Below are positions 27,632-37,600 of a stretch of DNA of 58,400 nt, one piece after another. Each line of letters opens with the position of its first letter. The first letter of the stretch is position 1. The position numbers were made by a program, and so were the translations under genes. Source of the stretch: Clostridiales bacterium (GTDB taxonomy: Bacteria > Bacillota > Clostridia > Oscillospirales > Acutalibacteraceae); NCBI GenBank assembly GCA_012524025.1, contig JAAYSC010000085.1:1-58400 (forward strand), written 5' to 3'. The notes beneath the pieces are model-generated. The model made no database searches and was not told the origin of the DNA. It saw nothing but the letters and a program-made list of their open reading frames with translations.

Positions 27632-28288
27632 TTAATTATCTTCCCAGGGTAACTTTTCAATTCCCCAGAACTGCGGGAAGCGGTTAACCTGAACAGCTTC
27701 AACAATAAAGGCAACTTTTAAGCTTACACTGCTATCTTTGGGCCTTACTCCGTCAAAAGCTGCAAAGTCAAAGCCTTCTATAATAAATTCATGCTTGGTA
27801 TAGACTGAATTGCTTGCGGTGAGGCCGCCTAATTTTTGGGCCAGATAAACACTGGAATCTTCCGCCCTGTTGTCAAACCAGGAATTTTCTTGGCCTAAAC
27901 TTGGAATATTATAGGGTATGGCCTTGTTGACATGGAGGACTTTGCCGTTTGAATCCAGCCAACTTTCAACCATCTTAACTCGGATATAATGGGCTCCCCT
28001 GCCTTTTTGGTGAATATCGACTCGCAACTTGTCAATTTTATTTTCGGCGTCCTTGTCGAAATCAATGCTTATGGACCCGTCTGCATTGCGATATTGTTCG
28101 GGGTTTGTAGAACCGTCAAAATAAACTTCGGCATAGGCGTCAAAGTTGGCCAAGAACATGTTGCGGGATAAAATAGGCATATCTTCAACCAAGAGCCAAG
28201 TCAGGGTGCCGGCAACCAAAACGACGGCCAAGGCTGCAAGCACCAAACCTAAAACAAGAGGCCGCTTGCCTGATTTAGTTTTTTTCAT
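27632..28288 (-). CDS. Exported single-span protein, TasA/BsaA-like minor subunit candidate
   Basis: A 218-residue protein with a short basic N-terminus, one hydrophobic span (about 10-30) and a ~185-residue extracellular beta-rich domain. Near the C-terminus it has VEAVQVNRF. A comparable V-x-A-x-Q strand followed by a Trp closes many camelysin/TasA/BsaA-type SipW substrates and is also seen in the 221-residue neighbour. The AWF box after the core reads T-L-T-W-L here, so processing by SipW-type peptidase is less certain than for its neighbours and it may stay as a membrane-anchored subunit. The ATG at 28288 follows AGGAGG by eight bases. It is between two other locus genes, 23 and 17 bp away. 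Confidence 0.65.
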   Translation of the reverse strand: MKKTKSGKRPLVLGLVLAALAVVLVAGTLTWLLVEDMPILSRNMFLANFDAYAEVYFDGSTNPEQYRNADGSISIDFDKDAENKIDKLRVDIHQKGRGAHYIRVKMVESWLDSNGKVLHVNKAIPYNIPSLGQENSWFDNRAEDSSVYLAQKLGGLTASNSVYTKHEFIIEGFDFAAFDGVRPKDSSVSLKVAFIVEAVQVNRFPQFWGIEKLPWEDN

Positions 28289-28311
28289 GATAGCCGCCTC
28301 CTTTACTCAAA

Positions 28312-29052
28312 TTAGGGTATTACCGGATACCAACCGTCGGAGTCCAAGCCGGCGATGAAGACAATCTCAACACCTTCATAGCTATAGTGGTCATCTACAA
28401 CACTTGTATCTTCAAGTGTTTCGCCGACAATATTATAGTCAACCCAAAAGGCCAGATGGATTTGAAGTTTGGTTTTGGGCGGGACGACAACATAGTTACC
28501 TTGGTCGGCTGCTACGCCGGGGGCCCCGTGGTTATAAATTTCCAAGGCTTCATAAGTAGCGGTGGCGTCACCGTCTGTAATTATATTGGCATCAAGGCCG
28601 GAATATTGGCCCTTGCGGGTTCTGATAATATCCATAACGCTTGTTGAACGGTTGGGGTCTATGGCATCGGCTGCCGCATCATAGTCACTGTCGGAATAGA
28701 GGAAATAATAAAGCTCATCCGCATTGGCCGGCTTTGTGATTTCAACATAAACACGAGCAGGCAGACTACCGGTATTTTCCGCCTCTATGGTTTCAATATG
28801 CAGGGCTCGGTCAAATTCAATTTCTTCCGGGTCTTCAAGCTTGGTGGCTGCCGGGATGACAATATCGGCCTCTTCAATATAAGTATCCGGCTCAAGTTCT
28901 AATGTACCGATAACAAATTTATTTTCGCCCGAATAAAAGCTTACATAAAACCAGGCGGCTGTTGGGGGCAAAACAGCAAAGTAGGAAATGCAAAGCGCAA
29001 AAATCACAGCCGTTACAGCCGTTAGTATTTTTTTAAGCTTGTTTTTTGCCAT
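28312..29052 (-). CDS. SipW-substrate-like exported protein, 246 residues
   Basis: A 246-residue exported protein. Residues 1-32 are a signal sequence with a Lys-rich start and a hydrophobic core, ending T-A-A-W-F-Y. An A-W-F or A-Y-F box at this spot marks SipW-type signal peptides such as those of TasA and camelysin. The mature part is Asp/Glu-rich and beta-predicted, with no enzymatic motif. Its start overlaps the end of the adjacent signal peptidase gene by 20 bp, a strong sign that the two are made together and that it is that peptidase's client. The family assignment (TasA/CalY/BsaA-like) rests on the signal type and context, not on a full-domain match. Confidence 0.7.
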   Translation of the reverse strand: MAKNKLKKILTAVTAVIFALCISYFAVLPPTAAWFYVSFYSGENKFVIGTLELEPDTYIEEADIVIPAATKLEDPEEIEFDRALHIETIEAENTGSLPARVYVEITKPANADELYYFLYSDSDYDAAADAIDPNRSTSVMDIIRTRKGQYSGLDANIITDGDATATYEALEIYNHGAPGVAADQGNYVVVPPKTKLQIHLAFWVDYNIVGETLEDTSVVDDHYSYEGVEIVFIAGLDSDGWYPVIP

Positions 29053-29557
29053 TTTTCTTACCCCCTTTTCTGTCCTTATAAAGTGATAGAAGCGAACTGA
29101 TTAATATTAGAGCGGCAACCGAACTTGCCAAAAGGGCAAGAAAAACTTTGCTGCCGATAGTTTCCGAGAGATAACCTAACTTTGGAAGGCTGAAAGCCAC
29201 CTTACCAGCCACTAAACTTATATCCGTGGGCATGGGGTCTTCGCTTTGGTTTTTGTCACCCTTGGTGTAGACCTTGGTTTTTTTACTGTCAAAGCGGGTT
29301 ATTCTGTGGGTGAAGGCCCTGTCCCCTTTGGGGGAGACAACCGTAATTATGTCGCCGACTTGGAGTTCTTCGACCTCGGTAAACCTTATAAAAACCGCGT
29401 CACCTTTTAGGATTTCAGGTTCCATGGAAGGGCTGATTACAGCAAAGCCCTTGAGGCCGCTGAAGTGCAGGTAGCCGACGAAACCGGTTAAGGCCAGGGT
29501 TATAAGTATAAAGATAGCCAGTAAGACATTTAGAAAGCGGTTAAGACTTTTTGACAT
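29033..29557 (-). CDS. SipW-type signal peptidase I (compact form)
   Basis: A 174-residue membrane signal peptidase of the S26B (endoplasmic-reticulum/SipW) type. It has an N-terminal span (about 8-30), the catalytic serine S44 in I-S-P-S-M-E-P, and a catalytic histidine H84 in F-T-H-R-I in place of the lysine used by ordinary bacterial LepB/SipS enzymes. The T-K-G-D-K-N box and a C-terminal span follow. The ATG at 29557 overlaps the stop of the upstream TasA-like gene (TAATG). A longer frame to 29590 lacks a ribosome binding site. Flanked on both sides by likely clients. It is one of three such peptidases in the locus and the one without a long tail. Confidence 0.9.
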   Translation of the reverse strand: MSKSLNRFLNVLLAIFILITLALTGFVGYLHFSGLKGFAVISPSMEPEILKGDAVFIRFTEVEELQVGDIITVVSPKGDRAFTHRITRFDSKKTKVYTKGDKNQSEDPMPTDISLVAGKVAFSLPKLGYLSETIGSKVFLALLASSVAALILISSLLSLYKDRKGGKKNGKKQA

Positions 29558-30222
29558 TATGGGTTCTCCGAGGGATTTATATCCTCCCAAGTTCCGTAAT
29601 AGGCCTGCTTGGCTTCGAAGATTATGTTGACTTCAACTTCCTCACCTTCATAAATGTTGCCGGCTTCCAGGTCTTGGCTGTAGCGGATAGACTCAATAAG
29701 TTCTACTTCAAGTTCCGGAGCCCCGGGTTCATAAGCAGAGTCGCTGGGCGGCATGGGATCTCCGCCCGGTCTGTAGTACCAATAACCGTTTTCAAATTCC
29801 CAGTCTAAGGGATTGGTAAAAACTATTTCAAAATCTTCATTTTGTGTGGGGCTGTAAGTAACAAGGGTTTCGTTTTTATTTAAGTCGATATGGGTATAAT
29901 CAAGTTTTATGCGGAGCTCGGTTTCAACCGATGAATGATTGTAGAGGACTATGGGTGACTGGCGCCAAATTTCGTTTTCCGTGTCAATTTCGCTATAGGC
30001 TATATTGGCACCGGGGGCTATGTAATCAATCTCTTGGGTTTCGTCATGGAAGAGGGGGCGAATATCCAAACCGCCTACGATATACATGTCAAAATAGGAG
30101 CCGCTTACCTTTTGGCTCTTATCTTCTCCCTGCTGTGAAAACCAGGCAAGGGACATACTTAAAACAAGGGCAAAGGTAGCTAACACCGCTATGCTTATTA
30201 GAAAAAACTTTCTTTTCTTCAT
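29557..30222 (-). CDS. TasA/camelysin/BsaA-like exported fibre protein, 221 residues
   Basis: A 221-residue protein whose first ~30 residues are a SipW-class signal: KKRK, a hydrophobic core, then S-L-A-W-F-S. The mature part starts with an acidic segment and ends in V-N-I-I-F-E-A-K-Q-A-Y-Y-G-T-W, the V-x-F-E-A-x-Q strand plus Trp seen in SipW-dependent matrix proteins. It has no catalytic motif. It lies between two SipW-type peptidase genes: 24 bp after one, and overlapping the start of the next by one base. The likely role is a fibre or minor matrix subunit. The ATG at 30222 has CCGGAG upstream. Confidence 0.75.
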   Translation of the reverse strand: MKKRKFFLISIAVLATFALVLSMSLAWFSQQGEDKSQKVSGSYFDMYIVGGLDIRPLFHDETQEIDYIAPGANIAYSEIDTENEIWRQSPIVLYNHSSVETELRIKLDYTHIDLNKNETLVTYSPTQNEDFEIVFTNPLDWEFENGYWYYRPGGDPMPPSDSAYEPGAPELEVELIESIRYSQDLEAGNIYEGEEVEVNIIFEAKQAYYGTWEDINPSENP

Positions 30223-30246
30223 ACAAAACTCCGGACTGATTTAGGC

Positions 30247-30948
30247 TTATTCTTCATCGGGTAATTTGCCGCTTTTAATGGCTTCAATATCTTCCTTGAG
30301 GTCTTCTATCCGCTTTTCTAATTCTGCCTGCCTGAGCCTGGCTTCTTCTTGCCGGGGCGGGTGCTTGGTTTTCTTTTTCTTGCCGGGGGCATCGTCCTCG
30401 TCTTTGGAGTACCAAATTTTTCTGACATTGGCTAATTCGAATACCAGCACTCCCATCAGGGGCAGAATTAAAAGAAAGAAAATAACGGTTCGATTTTTAA
30501 ACTTATCAAAAACAGTGCCCAAGGAAGGGATGCCGGCAACCACCTTTCCGATTATCCTATCTTCATAAACCGGGTGGCGGTCGTCAATGGGGTTGTTGTC
30601 CCCCCTGGTGGTGAAGTAGATTCCCCTTTGCGGGTCTTCCCCTCTTGCCATTATGCGGTGAGTGTTGGGCCGGTCAAAAATCACGGGGTCATCGGAATAA
30701 AAGCTGATTACATCGCCAACCTGCAGTTTAGCGGCATCCGTCTTGAGGGATACAACCACACTGCCAACGGGGTAGACTGGGTCCATACTTTCCGTCGACA
30801 CACTTAAAAAACTGTAACCCATAAAACTGGGTACCCCTTTTCCCCAGTTGAAAATTACCGTGAGAAAAACAATAAGGCTTAAAATAAAAACAGAACCTAT
30901 TATAATGCTGGCGGCTAATGAAGCCGCTTTTTTAATACGAAACAACAA
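30247..30948 (-). CDS. SipW-type signal peptidase I with charged C-terminal tail
   Basis: A 233-residue S26B-type signal peptidase. The N-terminal span covers about 9-33. Catalytic S54 lies in S-T-E-S-M-D-P and catalytic H97 in N-T-H-R-I, followed by T-R-G-D-N-N. A second span covers about 152-172, and a ~55-residue cytoplasmic tail follows, first Lys-rich and then a Glu/Lys/Arg helix. The first codon is a TTG at 30948, directly followed by another TTG; a GAGGG lies 12 bases upstream, so the exact start is uncertain by one codon or so. It lies between two exported-protein genes. The two-span layout places the active site outside and the tail inside. Confidence 0.88.
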   Translation of the reverse strand: MLFRIKKAASLAASIIIGSVFILSLIVFLTVIFNWGKGVPSFMGYSFLSVSTESMDPVYPVGSVVVSLKTDAAKLQVGDVISFYSDDPVIFDRPNTHRIMARGEDPQRGIYFTTRGDNNPIDDRHPVYEDRIIGKVVAGIPSLGTVFDKFKNRTVIFFLLILPLMGVLVFELANVRKIWYSKDEDDAPGKKKKTKHPPRQEEARLRQAELEKRIEDLKEDIEAIKSGKLPDEE

Positions 30949-30968
30949 GCTGAATTTTTTCCCTCAAA

Positions 30969-31646
30969 TTATTCTAATGTGATATTTCCTACAAAAAGCT
31001 CAAAATCTTTTTCATCAAAAGTAGTGTGAGGGCCTTCTGACTTAAGGCCTAAAGTGTAAAACAAATCAATTGAGGTGTTATAGTATTCGCTTAGATCTAA
31101 GCTATAAACCACAATGTTCGATGCAAGGATGGGGTACCCCACAAGCTCGTAAAGATTTGTGTAAAGGGGTGAGGCTATGTCGTCTAATAAATCATTCCCA
31201 TCCTTAACCTCAAGGCTCACACTAAACTTTTCAAGAAAGGCCTTTTCATCTGCCGGAACTCCGTTACCGTTTAGGGTAACATTGCCAAAGAACAATTTTG
31301 CACCACTTAAATTTCCCGTAGTAACTTCGATTTTGAAAAATCGCTTTTGATTTGGAGCTAAATTCGAAAGATCAATCTGATTTTCTACAACAGGTTGCCA
31401 GTCTTCATCTTCCCCATCATCTAAAACACCGTTTCGGTTTAGGTCAATAGCTTCCAGTATCCTGTATCCAAAGCCCGTTTGCTCATCTACATTGCCAAAG
31501 ATTTTATCTACAGTTACCAAGGAACCGACACTAAACCATGCAACGGTAACAAAAACTAAAACAAGGGTAGTGGCAACCAAGGACACGGCAGACTTAATCA
31601 AGCGCAGCTTGGCGGGTGTCATTTGCTTTTTAACTTTTGTGCCCAT
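30969..31646 (-). CDS. Exported protein with SipW-type signal and EF-hand-like loop
   Basis: A 225-residue protein. Residues 1-40 form a signal with a long basic start, a hydrophobic core and V-A-W-F-S, the SipW-class box. A 12-residue calcium loop at D68-E79 (D-L-N-R-N-G-V-L-D-D-G-E) matches the canonical EF-hand/dockerin D-x-N-x-N-G pattern with the final Glu. The rest looks beta-rich with no enzymatic motif. The ATG at 31646 follows AGGAGG. The gene lies 36 bp downstream of the giant GLUG gene and 20 bp before a signal peptidase gene. A calcium-dependent structural or linking subunit for the giant protein is a plausible but unproven role. Confidence 0.72.
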   Translation of the reverse strand: MGTKVKKQMTPAKLRLIKSAVSLVATTLVLVFVTVAWFSVGSLVTVDKIFGNVDEQTGFGYRILEAIDLNRNGVLDDGEDEDWQPVVENQIDLSNLAPNQKRFFKIEVTTGNLSGAKLFFGNVTLNGNGVPADEKAFLEKFSVSLEVKDGNDLLDDIASPLYTNLYELVGYPILASNIVVYSLDLSEYYNTSIDLFYTLGLKSEGPHTTFDEKDFELFVGNITLE

Positions 31647-31682
31647 GCGGCCACCTCCTTTCGTCTCGGTAAGAATCTGTTT

Positions 31683-34600
31683 CTATTTTAAGTTATCAAT
31701 TAGGCTGGACCACATTATGTAAACGCCCCAGGGTTCATCTTTAACAATATAGTAGTGGATTACAACTTCTTCGGTAGCTGCTTCAAGCTCAATGTAGGCA
31801 CCGTAGCCGCCTTCGGTTTCTTTGACTTCAACCTTGTCTAAAGCAGAGCCCAAGAGATAGTTGCCGTCTTGGTCTTGAGCCGTGACCATGTACTTATAGC
31901 CGGCCGGTAAGCTGCCTAGGGCGAAGATGCCGCCGGAAGACACTACCGCATCGTCAATTTCGCTTGCCGTGGCATTTGCATTGGTGAAGATGTCGGCCCC
32001 GAAGTTGGCGGGTTTGCCACCGAAGTAGTGGACATTCTTAATTGACACAATTACATTTTCACTGCTCATGCCCATTTCGCCCGTGTCATTGTGCAGAGTG
32101 TAAGAAATTTCTATAACCCTGTTGATTCTGGGTCTGGCGTATCTGTAGGGCTGGTTTTCCAAAGGCAACTCAAGCATTATGTTAACACCGGCATAAATGT
32201 CATCCGGGGCAACGGGGCCGTCAATGATATAGGTAAAGGGGTCTGTGTTAGTCCTGTCTAAATAGATTTCGGTGTTTTGTGGTTCTTCGCTCAAGCCCAA
32301 TTCCTCACCGTTTACCCTTCTGGGGAAGGAAAGTTCAAGGAAGTTGGCTGTGGAACCTGCGGAAGAGCCCAAGGAATAATCAATAAGTGTCGTAGCAAAT
32401 TCAAGACCTGTTATAAACTCATCGCTTGCGCCTTGGTCATCAAAGCCTGTGTCATATAGCCAGTCGTAAGAGAGTTCGGCAGAGAATTTAGCGGCTGCAT
32501 TTTCATCGGATACCAAGCTGATTTGCTTGTCAAACTCACAGTCTTCTATAGTAGCATCTTCACCGACAAAGCCGGCTATGTTGCCGATATTAGTAGCCTC
32601 ATCGGGTCTTCTGCCGCCGTCTGCAAGTTTTTCGTCCACAACCATGCCGGCATAGACGGATTCGTCTATTGTGGCACCGTTGTCAATTATAGCCACCAGG
32701 CCGCCGATTGTAGTTTCATTCACACCTTGAACATAGGCTGTTGAGAAGCCGTCAGTCAGGCTTGCGTCGGCACCTTCAAGTACACCGACCAGGCCGCCTA
32801 TTAGGGCGTTTTCATCACTATTGCTTGATACAAATTTGCCGGAAGTAATTACGGATTCAAGTTTGGTGCCGGGGCCGGCATAGGCCACAAGGCCGCCGAC
32901 AAAGTCCGCATCGGACCGGATTTCACCCACGGCGTAGGAATTGCGAATCTCCGCACCCTCTGCCTTGCCGACCAGGAGGGCCGTGTAGGTCTTGGCATCC
33001 GGGTCGTCTTCTTCACCGTGCATGGTATCCGCCGTATTGTTTTTGGCACCCAAGAGACCAAGGTTTTTAATGACTGCACCCTCACCTGCATAGCCGAAGA
33101 GGGCCGAGTTGTTATCAATGGTCAAATCTTTAATCACATGCTTGCCGCCGTCAAGTTTACCCATGAAGGATTCGATGGCTACCGGTGGTGCCGTGCCTGT
33201 CTCATTATCATGGTCGGCATAGTCTAAATCATCTGTCAAAATATAATTATTATCCTTGCCCGGGCCGTAGTAGGCTAAAGAGTTGAAACTTTCTACCGAA
33301 TCAATTTCATAGGGCCTGTCTTCACTGCCGTCGCCGCCGTCGAAGTTGGGGTTTTGCTTGCCGGTTTCAACTTCAATGTCAAGTAAGAGGTCATCGTGAA
33401 GACCGTCGCCTAAGTCTAAGACCAGTTTGGCGGTAAGGGTGGCTGTGCCGGGGGCGGCGCCGGTCGCACCGGCTGCCGTGATTACGGAAGCATCTGAAGT
33501 ATCCCAGCTAAGGTTATTCAAGTAGGCTTCACCCGTGCTAAAGGCAGAAAGAGGGTTGGCGGATGAAAGGGCCAGGGTATCAACATACTGTGAATATTTT
33601 GTAATTATAGTGGCAGAGCCGAGCCTGGAATAGGCTATGAGGAGCCTGTGTTTGAGGGGTATGTAGTCCCCTGCCATTACATATTCATCGTCTAATTCTA
33701 AAATCGCCTTGAGTTGTGGGTAGGCATCGGGCTGCACAGCGGGGTCGCCGCCGTTGGCCTTGACAAACTTATCCTTGGTCGGGCAGTTTTCATGGAAACA
33801 TTTGAGGCTGATGACATCTTCCGTCAGGGAAGCGTCTGCCAAAATATTATAGGTGTCGGAGCCTGCCAGGTTCTTGTCGGCAAAGGCATCTGAAAGTTCC
33901 CCGCCTTGGTCCTTGGCCACAAAGATGCCTTCTTGGTCTGTAAGGTTGGTGGGTTTTACTCTGCCCGCCGAATAGGCATATTTAATCGAACCCGCATTGG
34001 CGCCGGCAAAACCGCCGATTAAGTCGCCGCCGCTGACCTTGGTGCGGGTGTGGGCGGCTTCAATTTCACCCGTAGCGGTGTTGACTGCTACCAGGCCGCC
34101 GACTGTGTCGGCACCCTCTTGGGCGTCAACCGAACCTAAGCTGAAGGAGTTTTCAATAAAACCTCCGTTTTGGCCAACCAGGCCGCCGGCTATGGCATCT
34201 TCACCCAAATCTTGAGTAGAAACAACAGAGCCGGAAACATAGGCGGAAGTTTCAATTGTGCCGCCCGCCAAGTTCTTGGCTGCAAGCCCGCCCACATATT
34301 GCCTGCCTTCAATGTCGGCTGCAACTGTGGAGTTGATTAGAGTGCCCAAGTTGTTGGCTACCAAGCCTGCAACTAAGTCACCGCCCTTAACAGAGCCGGA
34401 CCTGATCATAATACCGTCAAGCAGGCCGCCGGTATTGTTATGGCGAACAAGGGCAGTGCCATTGTCTTCTTCATCAGTGCCTTGGGAGTTTATGGTTAAA
34501 TTTTCAAAAGCAACATCCATAACTTCCGATTGGTTTGAAATACCGAAGATAAATTCACGGTCGGTGTTGAAGTTCTTGACAGCATAGTCCCTGCCGTCAA

Positions 34601-37600
34601 AGCTGATACCCGCAAAGCTTATGTCCCCGTATTGGGCAGCGGCAATGTTGCCGATATAGTGCCTGTCATTGGTCAGGTCACTGTCACCGTCATAGTTGAC
34701 AGTGGCTCTTAATTGGCCAAATTCATCAAGGGCAAATTCAACATCCAACTGCATATCAATGTCGGCCAAGAGCCTGAAATGAACCTTGCCTTCAATGTTT
34801 TCAAAGTTTTCATCTATGGGTGAATACCAGGTTTTATAGAAATCTTTGAAATCTTCGGAAAGGGCCGTGTTATCATCCGGTATCAAGCCTATATGTTGCA
34901 AGTCCATCTTATGGGAAACCAAGTAGGGCTTTTCTACCGTACCTAACATTTCGGCACAGGCACGGCCGAAGGCTCTGGTTCCGTATTCTTCCTTTTCCTC
35001 AACATAAACGATTAGGTTGAGGAACTGGCTGCGGTTGGAGGTACGCACCGGGATAAGCTTGGAACCGCCTGCGAAATCTTGAAGGATGAAGGCCACCGGG
35101 CTGTCTTCCGCCGCCTTCCATTCAAGGGGATATATAACGCCCAAAACTTCAATTTCATCGGTTGTGGTCAGGGCCATACTGATACCTTGACCGTCTTTTG
35201 CCGACAGGTCACGATCGTCGGGGGTCAGGGCCACAATACTCAAAACTGCCGGATAAAGGATTAGGGGTGTAACATTGGGGTTAACCAATTGGTTAATGGC
35301 GGGGTAGGCCCCCTTGTTGAAGGACCAAAGGTTATCAGAGAGTGTCAAGGGGTTACCTTCTTCCATCCGCTCGGTATAAGATATGGTAAGTTCGGGCGTG
35401 GTCAGGCTCTTAATATTAATTGTATCGGCCTCACCGCCGACTACCAAGAGGTTATCAATACTGTTGTTCCATTTATCAAAATAAAGGTGGGAATGGCTTC
35501 TATTAGAGCTGTTGGCATTGGTGCCGATAACACCGCCTATGGCAGATTCATCAATATTAGCCGTAGCCGGGTTATCCATAAAGTAGGTGAAGGCATTATA
35601 GGTTTGGGGCTGCAAGATATCCCGCAGAACAGAGCCGGATGAGTAGGAGTCAGAAAGCTGGTGGAGGGCAATGCCCACAACGCCGCCCACGCCGGCTGCC
35701 ACAAAGCTGCCCGATGTGCCCAAAACCTCACCCGCGAACTCGGCACTGACGGCTGAGGATGAATAGCAAAGGGTGAAGGAGTTTTTACTGATGCCGGCAA
35801 AGCCGCCGACACCGAAATTAATTATCAAGCCACCGGTATTTTTAATGTTACCTACATTAAGAACATCCACAAGGCCGGAGGAAAAACTGTTTTCAACGCT
35901 GCCGCTTTCTAATATACCGATTGCACCGCCCACACCGTAACTTCTGGGCATGTTTTCTTGAATATTAGCCCCTGTTACACTGACATCGCCTGAAGAGAAG
36001 CAGAAGTTGACCGAGCCGCCCTTCATAAGGCCGATTAGGCCGCCTATGCCGGCACCCGAGTCAGAAAGTTCGTTGCCGTAGTCTATTTCAGCAGTAACCT
36101 TGCCGGTAAAGAAGCTATTGGCAATGTTGGCCGTTGAATCGCCGACCAAGCCGCCCACAATATTGTAGCCGGAAACATTGACGGCCGACCTGGTTTGGGT
36201 ATCTATAACGCCGCCTTCCATCTTGCCGACCAAGCCGCCCACAATTTCTGTACCCTTTACAAAGCTGTCTTCATCGCCGAAAACAGAGCAGCCTAAAATT
36301 CGGGCACCATAGCCGGTGACTCCCTTGGCAAAGCCCACTAAGGCACCGACTTCGCTTTTGCCTTCAACTTGAACATTTTCCAAAATAATGTCGCGCAGCT
36401 CAATATAGCCGGCACCGGTGGTGCTTTCTAAGCTCTTAAACATACCGACCTTAATATCATTAGGCTTATTTATGGTCATATTTTTGACGCTAAAGGAGTT
36501 ACCCCGGAATTCACCCTTGAAGTAAGAGATGGGCTCAAAATCAACTGAGCGCAGGTCAATATCGGCAGAAAGCCAGACCTTGGCGGTGTCGGAGTTTATG
36601 GCTGAGGCAAAGTGGCTAAACTTGCCTGAGTCTCTGTCGGGCGATTCGGTGCTGAGTGCCCTCAATTGGCGTTCTGTAGCTATGAAAATGCCGGTGTCCG
36701 CCTTTCTGAAGGGAAGGAAGATTTGTCGCTTAACATCGACCCCGTCGATTTGAGCACTTAAACCCAAGATGGGGTTATTAAATTTATAGAAGAACCTATG
36801 GTTATTAAGTTCGGGAACATGGAGGAGGCCACCCGCACCTGTAGGATGCTTGTCATTTTTAAAAATATTTCTGTAAATAAGAATCCTATCGGCCTCATCC
36901 TCAAAGAGGATGTCAACCTGCCTGTTGGTGCCGTTGCCGTAGAGGTTCGGGTCATAGCCCTCCGGGTAGGGTTTGGTGTCCGAAAGGTCCAAAACCGAAG
37001 AGGAGAAGGTGATTTCTTGACCGTCAACTTCCTTTAGGACGGAGGGAGTATAGAACATGCCGTTTTCCATTTCGGTGTCTTTTTCGTCAACAAGAAGGGG
37101 CACGGTGGCCAGGGCGCAGTAGGCGTCGGAATAGTCGTCCATCATCTTAAGCCTGGGGTAGGAGCCCGCTTGGGCAGACCAGGTGGGGGCGGAAAAGCCC
37201 GAGGGTAGTTCTTCGCCTGTTAGGGCAGCCGTCGTGGAAGCCGTTTGCCCCGTCAAAGCTGTTTGGTCGGAGCCTAATAGGCTGTTGTCAAAATAAACAT
37301 TGGTGGCATTTGTGGTTGTGCCTTGGGCCACTATGGGTACGGTATTCTTAATATAATCTATGTTGGGGGCGGCAATTATGAGCCTGTCCGCCGTGATTGT
37401 GCCCGATACGCCGACACCGCCTTGGCCGAAGAGGACAGCACGGTTGGCCGCCGTGTATTCGGTGCTGACGGAACCTGTGAAGAAAGAGTCTTCTACAAGA
37501 ATTCCGCCGTTGTTGGTGGGCACATGGCCCACAAAACCACCGGCCTTTTCACGGGTAGAATAGATATTGCCGGCCGCAAAGGAATTTTTAATATGAATTT

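Noticed and set aside
25789-27687. Several plus-strand frames opposite the charged membrane-protein gene
   Set aside because: Same cause: low-complexity Lys/Glu/Gln codons read backwards. The minus-strand frame has a start site, a membrane span and a paralogous domain.
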